NCBI GenBank assembly: GCA_026398575.1
Contig: JAPLSP010000261.1
Coordinates: 1 to 15,688, forward strand
Direction of reading: 5' to 3'
DNA from: Candidatus Sumerlaeota bacterium
GTDB lineage: Bacteria > Sumerlaeota > Sumerlaeia > JADFCT01
DNA length: 15,688 nucleotides
Shown here: in pieces, positions 8,214-14,000 of the stretch
Numbering within the stretch: the first letter of the stretch is position 1
Layout of the letters: every line of letters starts with the position of its first letter
Translations under genes and position numbers: made by a program
The notes under the pieces: model-generated
Told to the model about the DNA's origin: nothing
What the model saw: the letters and a program-made list of their open reading frames with translations, nothing else
The model's database searches: none

Positions 8214-8306
8214 CCGGACACCGTTGTTGTTGTTCCTGTTGTCCGGGTTGTTCCTGTTGCTATTCGCCGAGGAACGAAAAACGTGACATACCAAGATTGG
8301 CGGCGA
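8214..8306 (-). repeat. Adenine-rich DGR template-repeat-like segment (TR)
   Basis: Read on the minus strand, 8270-8214 contains TCGGCG, then AAT AGC AAC AGG, CCGGACAACAGG and four AAC codons, then GGTGTCCGG. In the FGE frame this reads A-N-S-N-R-N-N-P-D-N-R-N-N-N-N-G-V-R, the shape of known DGR templates for FGE-fold targets. The strand matches the variable repeats. The upstream part (8306-8271) aligns loosely to the LRGGSW framework but is adenine-poor (TGG TAT GTC ACG TTT TTC) and about 4 nt short, so it does not look like the template for the first half of the variable repeats. The segment may be a TR whose 5' half has decayed or recombined with a VR, or the unmutated end of a dead fourth target gene. 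Confidence 0.72.
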
Positions 8307-8309
8307 ATG

Positions 8310-8417
8310 GTAGGTCGGCCCGCTCCGTCGGGCGACCTCGCGCGCTTATTAACCAGCCGGGCAGTATTGGTGCGCGGCGCCGCCCGACGGAGCGAGCGGC
8401 CTGCCGGCGAGCCTACC
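8310..8417. repeat. REPIN-like inverted pair of GTAG-led hairpins, 3' side of the RAYT gene
   Basis: A forward unit (8310-8340) has GTAGG, then GGTC/GACC and GCCCG/CGGGC stems around CTCCGT. A reverse unit (about 8379-8417) carries the exact reverse complement of 14 bases of the first (8321-8334 versus 8381-8394) and ends, on its own strand, with GGTAGG. The two are separated by about 40 bp. GTAG at the foot of a hairpin is the known recognition mark of REP elements handled by RAYT transposases, and two inverted REPs make a REPIN. The block abuts the template-like segment directly. Confidence 0.75.
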
Positions 8418-8442
8418 AGCGGGCGGTTTATTTCCTGCCGCA

Positions 8443-9321
8443 TTATGGGAGGCAGGGGACGGGCGCTTGTTGCTCTTCTCTTTTTTGAGACTCCTTTATG
8501 GATTGCAGCTCTTTATCCGACCATGAACCATAAGGCCAATCGCGATAGTCGCAAACCAAGCCGCCTTTGATGGGATTGCGTTGGATGTATTGATGAATAC
8601 GAATGTCCTGCATCCAAGAGCGCGACCAATGGTCGAAACACTCGTCCTGCCAAAAACGTTTGGCGCTCCGGCCCATAATCCTGCCTGCTTCCCGGCTGGT
8701 CCAATGCTTGAAATCGCGAATGGAATCCTCCAAGCCTTTGGCTTTAATCGCAGTGAAAAAATGAATATGGTTCGGCATGATCACATATTCAAATACATCC
8801 CATATCTTATTGCGCTGATGGTAGCCGACAGAGGACATAATTATCCGGGCCACTTCTGGGACCGCCAGATATCGAACCTCCGATGCGCGATCCAGCCATG
8901 ATTCCATCTCCTTGAAGATTTTCCGCCGCAATTCCAGCAATTTGAGCTGCTCCTCCATAAGCCGCTTCAATTCCCCCGATAGTGGGTTGCCCGATAGTAG
9001 GTCGCCCGTTCCACGGGCGACCTCGGCCGTCCCACACGCAGCATCATCTGCTCCACAAGCGACACAAAAATCATCCGCCCCCTGCCCTCCCTCTTCAGCA
9101 TCCAATACCGGATACCACTCACAGTGTCTTTCATGCTTCCGCGCTTCTTCATAATCCCTCTTCATCTTCGCAAGCGCTCGCGACATTTCATGAATCCGCT
9201 CAGCAGCTTCTTTTGGAATTGCCCCTGTTAAATGCAAAGTAATGAAATAATACCCTCCGCTCACTTCCCAATGTGGAAGATTTTTTCGATAAAAGCGAAT
9301 GGTTTCTGGTTTTCGATTCAT
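8443..9321 (-). CDS. REP-associated tyrosine transposase (RAYT, Y1/HUH family)
   Basis: This 292-aa single-strand DNA transposase of the IS200/IS605-like Y1 superfamily is the type that mobilises REP/REPIN hairpins. The family signatures are LPHWEVSGGYYFITLHLTGAIP (10-35 region), the HUH motif in MPNHIHFF (residues 183-189), FWQDECFDHWSR (223-234) and QYIQRNPIKGGLV, with the likely catalytic Tyr at 245. Residues about 75-117 are an unusual insertion that includes a GTAG hairpin sequence translated in frame (GTGDLLSGNPLSGE). ATG 9321 is chosen because the domain begins there; the 27 codons from the upstream ATG at 9402 read through a REP hairpin. GGGAG lies 12 nt upstream. REPIN-like pairs flank the gene on both sides. 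All core motifs are intact, so it may be active. Confidence 0.88.
   Translation of the reverse strand: MNRKPETIRFYRKNLPHWEVSGGYYFITLHLTGAIPKEAAERIHEMSRALAKMKRDYEEARKHERHCEWYPVLDAEEGGQGADDFCVACGADDAACGTAEVARGTGDLLSGNPLSGELKRLMEEQLKLLELRRKIFKEMESWLDRASEVRYLAVPEVARIIMSSVGYHQRNKIWDVFEYVIMPNHIHFFTAIKAKGLEDSIRDFKHWTSREAGRIMGRSAKRFWQDECFDHWSRSWMQDIRIHQYIQRNPIKGGLVCDYRDWPYGSWSDKELQSIKESQKREEQQAPVPCLP
8975..9023. repeat. REP-like hairpin inside the RAYT coding sequence
   Basis: AGGTCGCCCGT (8999-9009) and its perfect complement (9013-9023) form an 11-bp stem with a 3-nt loop, preceded by GTAG (8997-9000). Just before it is a 15-bp imperfect tandem repeat (8975-8989, 8990-9004), both starting CCCGATAGT. 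The same CCCGATAGTAGG foot precedes the hairpin at 9373-9394. The element is in frame with the transposase gene and encodes part of an insertion absent from typical family members. Confidence 0.75.
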
Positions 9322-9360
9322 AAGCTTGAAGCACTCCCGCAGTCCGCTCCATGACCGGCC

Positions 9361-9474
9361 GCCCGATAGTAGGCTGCCCGCTCTGCCGGGCAGCAAACAC
9401 ATCCTCTTATTCTTTCGCTAAGCCGCCCGAAATGCCGCCCGACGGAGCGAGCGGCCTACTTGCGAGCGGCCTAC
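9361..9474. repeat. REPIN-like inverted pair of GTAG-led hairpins, 5' side of the RAYT gene
   Basis: The forward unit has GTAG (9369-9372), then GCTGCCCG (9373-9380) pairing with CGGGCAGC (9387-9394). The reverse unit (9434-9474) repeats the GCCGCCCGACGGAGCGAGCGG sequence of the downstream REPIN nearly exactly and ends with a doubled foot: GAGCGGCCTAC occurs at 9449-9459 and 9464-9474, each reading GTAGG on the minus strand. The geometry mirrors the pair at 8310-8417. It begins 19 bp beyond the stop codon of the avd fragment. Confidence 0.75.
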
Positions 9475-9493
9475 AAGCAGCCTGCATAAGCGG

Positions 9494-9655
9494 TCATTGG
9501 ATGACCCGCATTTCGGAGATGATTCCATCCATCCGATCACCTAGCGTCACCCGCCAATTTTTTGGAAAACGATTCGTTCGCTGCATATACCACAACGCCA
9601 AATCGTAGAGACATAAGATCACACGCGGCTCGGATTCGCGGGTAGGATTGCTCAT
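9494..9655 (-). CDS. avd: Truncated Avd-like DGR accessory protein (four-helix-bundle fragment)
   Basis: This 53-aa frame contains YDLALWYMQRTNRFPKNWRV followed by TLGDRMDGIISEMRV. It matches the first part of Avd (bAvd) proteins, whose usual core is YD..LW......FP...R.TLGDR; the full protein is about 115-125 aa and forms a pentameric barrel that binds the DGR reverse transcriptase and template RNA. The remaining helices are missing: the frame ends in TGA at 9494-9496 and the REPIN/RAYT block starts 19 bp further on. The ATG overlaps the TGA of gene C (ATGA), and AGGA lies about 10 nt upstream. In canonical DGRs avd follows the target gene and precedes the TR, as seen here. The fragment is probably non-functional. 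Recognition rests on motif pattern only. Confidence 0.68.
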   Translation of the reverse strand: MSNPTRESEPRVILCLYDLALWYMQRTNRFPKNWRVTLGDRMDGIISEMRVIQ

Positions 9656-10965
9656 GGGAGACATTTCCTATAAAAACTCGCTGGGGGCTTCGCCCCCAGA
9701 CCCCCCAAGGATTCAAGGACCCAAGAACCAAGGACCCAAGGGTAGATGTAGCTGCGAATCGCCGCGCGGCAATTGATAGCACGACTGTTCCAACTGCCGC
9801 CGCGAAGGACGCGGTAAGTACCGCTGCTTGCTCCAACTGGATTGGTTTGAGCGGCAGAATCATAAGCCGCATACCAATCATGGCACCATTCCCAGACGTT
9901 CCCGCTCATGTCATAAGCGCCAACGGGACTCGGGCTGTTGATCGTTTGCACTGAGCCGTTGGGGCTGATGTTGACGCCATTGAACCAGCCGACCGGCGAA
10001 GTATAGGGATATGCCATCAACCCCAGAGGATTAACATCCTGAGAGCCATCATAATAATTGCATCTCGTGGAAGAGATGCTATCGCTCTGGAAACCATAAA
10101 CCCAGTGCGTCGTCCCGTTCCATCCCGCCGCGCGCTCCCGTTCGGCCTCCGTCGGCAGGCGATAGCCGTTCGTGCATTGGAGGCCCGCCGTCCCGCTGTC
10201 GGCATCAATCAATTCCCAAGTCGTTGTGTTATACGACGGCGTCAGTCCCTCCTTCTCGCTCAACCAATTGCAGAAGACAACGGAACCATACCACGTCACA
10301 TCTACCACCGGATGCGTGGCCATCGAGTATTGCACACTGCCCGCGCCGGTTCGAGTCTTGGCCGAAAACATGCCGCCTGAATACTGGATATTGCAATCGC
10401 TGTCCGAAACGTAGAGCAACGTTTGTCCGGCGGCATAGACCTCGCCGCCCGTATAGCCGCCGCCGCTCCCGTCGCCCTTCACATACCCGCGCGCCAGCGC
10501 CCAATTTAGCACGTCGCAATACTGTCCGTTCGTCGCCGGGAACTTGCCGATCTGATAAGCCGAAAGCGTGACATCATGGCGCGGGAACTCATTCCAATAG
10601 CCGCCCTCATCATCGCGCGCGCCCATCGTAAAGGTCCCGGCCGGGACGGGGAGCATTGCGATGGGCAGGCTGGCGCCGTCGGCCACACCCAACCGGAGGG
10701 CGATGAGGTCAGCGATGTCCACTTTGCCGTCATTGTTCATATCAGCGCGGGCGAGGGCGACGGCGTCAAGCACAGCTTGGCCTTCCAGGTACTGCTGGAG
10801 AAGAAGCGCGTCACTCATTGTGATGATCCCGTCGCTGGTTACGTCGCCCTGAAGCGCGGGCGCTGCGGAGGGCAAGGCGGCAAGAAGCGCCAGCAAAAGC
10901 AGGATGATGAAGCGGCCAGGGATCGTCTGGGTGCCGCGAGCGGAGATGTATTTCGCTTTACGCAT
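9652..10965 (-). CDS. Secreted dockerin + FGE-sulfatase-fold protein 'C', C-terminus altered by deletion; DGR-type target
   Basis: This 437-aa protein has a signal peptide (about 1-38), a dockerin with DVTSDGIITMSD and DMNNDGKVDIAD (about 40-93) and an FGE domain (about 104-409) with GTFTMGARDDE, VVFCNWLSEKEGL, GYRLPTEAE, SGNVWEWCHDW and RVLRGGSW. The retained CRAA cysteine without its partner argues against true formylglycine-generating activity. The usual ending (GFRVA and a short tail) is missing: after IYP the frame enters the 3'-flank repeat and a hairpin, giving an abnormal tail of WVLGSWVLESLGG type. The stop TGA overlaps the avd ATG. ATG 10965 has AGG 8 nt upstream and aligns with paralogue B; ATG 10998 would add 11 residues. 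The gene starts 39 bp after the giant HEAT protein and may be co-transcribed with it. Confidence 0.85.
   Translation of the reverse strand: MRKAKYISARGTQTIPGRFIILLLLALLAALPSAAPALQGDVTSDGIITMSDALLLQQYLEGQAVLDAVALARADMNNDGKVDIADLIALRLGVADGASLPIAMLPVPAGTFTMGARDDEGGYWNEFPRHDVTLSAYQIGKFPATNGQYCDVLNWALARGYVKGDGSGGGYTGGEVYAAGQTLLYVSDSDCNIQYSGGMFSAKTRTGAGSVQYSMATHPVVDVTWYGSVVFCNWLSEKEGLTPSYNTTTWELIDADSGTAGLQCTNGYRLPTEAERERAAGWNGTTHWVYGFQSDSISSTRCNYYDGSQDVNPLGLMAYPYTSPVGWFNGVNISPNGSVQTINSPSPVGAYDMSGNVWEWCHDWYAAYDSAAQTNPVGASSGTYRVLRGGSWNSRAINCRAAIRSYIYPWVLGSWVLESLGGLGAKPPASFYRKCLP
9681..9699 (-). terminator. GC-rich hairpin after variable repeat C: terminator or DGR target hairpin
   Basis: CTGGGGGC and GCCCCCAG form a perfect 8-bp stem with a 3-nt loop (GAA on the minus strand). 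CGAGTTTTTATAGG follows, so it can act as an intrinsic terminator. DGR target genes are also known to carry a short GC-rich hairpin of 7-10 bp just downstream of the variable repeat, needed for efficient target recognition, and this one sits about 40 bp past the truncated VR-C and before avd. The sequence cannot decide between the two roles. It is now inside the extended reading frame of gene C. Confidence 0.6.
9705..9735 (-). repeat. 31-bp 3'-flank repeat, copy at gene C
   Basis: This is the counterpart of 964-994. Here it is translated as part of the abnormal tail of protein C, because the sequence between the variable-repeat proline codon and this flank has been deleted. Confidence 0.75.
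9739..9810 (-). other. Truncated DGR-like variable repeat of FGE gene C (VR-C)
   Basis: This segment encodes RGGSW, the variable codons AAC AGT CGT GCT ATC AAT, then TGC, and stops matching after the CCT proline codon. In the six codons that can be compared with the template core, six of eight differences fall on adenines; the other two are in the aberrant AGG codon. The 3' half, which would hold the GFR end and the initiation-of-homing region, is deleted. Confidence 0.65.
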
Positions 10966-11004
10966 GGGTGGAACCTGCCTTCCTTTAGAATTTTTCATTT
11001 CGCT

Positions 11005-14000
11005 TTATTTCAATTCCTTGATCCTGATATTCCGAAACGCCTCGGCCGAGCCGTGGCCGAGGAAGCCGATGCGGCCTTTTTCGCGGAGGAGGCCGGGGTG
11101 TTTTTTGTGGTCGGGGGGTTCGGGGGTGCTGGCTTCTTTGAGGTCGCCTTCGGTGATGGTTTCGCCGTTGAGGATGATTTTGATCTTCGTGCCTTTGAGG
11201 ATGATCTCTTCCTGGTTCCACTCCCCCAGCGGTTTTTGAAAGCCGCGCTTGCAGGGGAGGACGCCATAGACGGAGCCGTGATATTGGTAGGGATTCAGGC
11301 TTTTGTATTTGGGGGATGAATCGTCCAGGACCTGGATTTCCATCCCGCCATAGGCGGCGTCGCCCTGAAGCGGGGCGCGGAGGCCGACGCCGTTGTTTCC
11401 GCCGGAGGTGATCTGGACGTCGAACTTCAGATCAAAGTCGCTGTATTCATCTTCCGTATAGAGGTTGCCGCCTTTGCTGGGGATGCAGACGATAGCGCCA
11501 TCCTTGACCTCGTAGCCTTTGACGGCGCCGACCCATCCGTCCAGATCCTTGCCATTGAAGAGCGGGATGAAGCCTTCGGCGTCAGGCTGCGGTTTAATGC
11601 GCGGCGGACGCGAGGCGATCTCTTCTTCGAGCGTTTTGGGCGGCGCCGGCGCCGTGCCTGCGGCATAGACCATGACTTCATTGAGATGCACGGCTTCGTT
11701 GGCGCTGTTCTTCAGGATGTTGACCCGGACGTAGCGCGCCTCGACCGCAGGGAAGGTCAGGCGGTCGCCTTGAGGCATGGCGGGCGTCGCTATGGCGCTC
11801 TTATCCGCGACAGTTTTCCATTCTTGTTCATCCGTGGATACATCCACCTTGTACGAATAATAGCGCGAGCCATCGGAGAAGAAGTTGATGTGAACCGCGT
11901 CAATCTTTTGCGCCTGTCCCAAATCCACCTGCCACCAGCAAGGCCAGGCAGCGCCCCACCAGCCTGTATCGTTGCCGATATTGCCATCCACAGCGCTCTC
12001 GGGCGCATGATTGGCTTGCTGCTTGACCGACGTTTTCACCGCCCTGCCTTTGGCCAGATTCAGTTCGACGGCTACCGAGACGGAGGGAGAAACGGAGGAA
12101 GCGGAAGAGACCGGCGTATCCGTGCTGGAGGAAGTGGTCGTGGGGAGCTTGGGGGCGGCAGGCTTGGGCGCGGCTGGCTTGGCCGTGGGAATGATAACGG
12201 TCTCGAATTCTTTTTTCAGCTTCGCATCGAATTCGGCTGTGCGCGGAATTTCGCGGATAAAGACGTTGCGGAAATAAACCGGATTGCCGTGGCATTGCAG
12301 CTCGATCTGTTCGCGCGGGAATATCTTGCGCGAGCGGTCCCAGTAGTTCTCGATGACGGTGTCATCCACGACCAGTTCGCCGTTGAGATAAACCGTCACG
12401 CGCTCGCCCACCATCTTGAACTGGAAATGGTTCCACTCGCCCGTGGGCTTGTCGGCGATCTTGAGCGCATCCTTCGGGTTCTTCTGGTTGTTATAAAGCC
12501 CGCCCGAGCCAATTTTATGTTGCACAGGATCCCAGATCTGGACCTGCGGCGAGCCGCGCAGATAAACACCGCTGTCGCCACGCGGCTGGATTTTCCAATC
12601 CACCATCATCTCGAAATCGCCGTAGTCGTTGCGCGCCGTGGCCAGGCTGTGGCCTTTGCCGTCGAACAGCAGCAGCCCATCCGTGGTTATGGACCAATGC
12701 TTGCGCATGTCATCATCGGCTTTTTGCTGCTCTTTCTCCAAGGCGTCGGGTTTGAGCGCCTGACGCTTGGCGGGATTGTCATTCGGACCGAACAGCAGCC
12801 CCTTCCATCCCGTTAGATCCTTGCCGTTGTACTGCGCCGTGAATCCGGCGGGCGGAGCATTGAGCTCGCCTTCATACTTGGCGGCAATCGGCCCTTCGAT
12901 CTTGCTGGCGCCAACGGGCGTGACGGCGGGAACGGTTTCCACGGGCGCGGCGGGAGCAGCTTGCGCAACTTCAACCGACTCAGACCCGGTTGCCGACGCG
13001 GCGGAGCCAGCCGGCCCAAACACCTGAAACTCCCGGACGTGAACGGCCTCATTCGAGCTGTTCTTGAGAACATTCAGCCGCACGTAGCGCGCATCCACGG
13101 AATCGAATGAATGCGAAAAGCCATTTTCATTGGAGGGCGTTGTGATGGCGCTGGCATCAGTGGCGGTTTTCCACGTTTGGCCGTCCATCGAAACTTCGAT
13201 CTTGTATTGATAGTAGCGATTCTCCCCCACAAAGAAATAGACCCGCGCCCGTGCGACTTTTTGCGCCGAGCCCAAATCCACCTGCAGCCAGCAAGGCCAG
13301 TTGGCGCCAAACCACGCCGACTCATTGCTGATTTTTCCATCTACGATCAGATCGGGCTTGCGGTTCCCTTGTGATTTCACGTTGGTCTTCACCGGCTTGT
13401 TCAGCGCCAGATTCGTTCCCCCTTCATTCACGGAAGAGGAGGAGGGGGAGGAGGAGGAGGCCGGGGCGCCGGTCAGCGTCCTGAGATAGTCTTTTGCTTT
13501 TTGCTTGAGGCCTTGATTGCTGGTTATTTCCGCTGCCTTGGTCAACGCCGCGACGACTTCATTCCCCTTCAATCCGGCTTTTTTATCGGCGGGAAGAGCA
13601 ATCGTGATTACCGCCATGGAGGCCTCATTTTTCAGGTCCGCATCATCGAGATACGAGGCGGCCAGTTGCAGCGACGGGATCATTTTGATTTCGCCGAGCG
13701 CGGACAGAATCAATCTCTTTTCCTCGGGGCGCTTGATCTGCGTCAGGGCTTCCTTGTACATCGCGACTTTTTTCGCCGCCGGCTCTTCGGAATCCGTCAC
13801 CAGCCGGATATATCCGCGCACGGCCAGAACTTTATGGGCTTGATCCGCCGCGGTCGCTCCGATCTTGATCAGCTCCGGCGCCGCCGCGATCTCCGGCCAA
13901 TCGGCCAGCGTGCGAATCGCGGCGTCTTTGACGGCGGCGTCCGCGCTGCTGGTATCGGCGACGACGGCGGCCAATGCTTTCGCGCCACCAACCGCTGACA

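Noticed and set aside
8214..8260. AAC/GTT repeats as a simple microsatellite
   Set aside because: The repeats keep the FGE framework codons (GCG, CCGGAC, GGT, CGG) in register with four variable repeats, which a random trinucleotide expansion would not.
8129..8443. A 104-codon minus-strand open frame between the RAYT gene and gene B
   Set aside because: It runs through a REPIN pair and the AAC-rich repeat in a frame that gives low-complexity TGTT runs; the FGE-homologous frame is different, so this is chance coding through repeats.
8310..9474. CRISPR array from repeated palindromic units
   Set aside because: The units are inverted pairs with GTAG feet, with no regular spacers and no cas genes; they fit REP/REPIN elements.
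9681..9699. Calling the hairpin solely a DGR cruciform element
   Set aside because: A T-run follows on the minus strand and the variable repeat before it is truncated, so an ordinary terminator explains it equally well; both possibilities were kept.
11686..12816. Long plus-strand open frame (376 codons) opposite the HEAT/DUF1080 gene
   Set aside because: It is the antisense of a gene with clear domain matches; its composition is arginine/glycine-rich and no family is recognisable. Other plus-strand frames at 240-845, 1921-2658 and 10576-11319 are rejected for the same reason.
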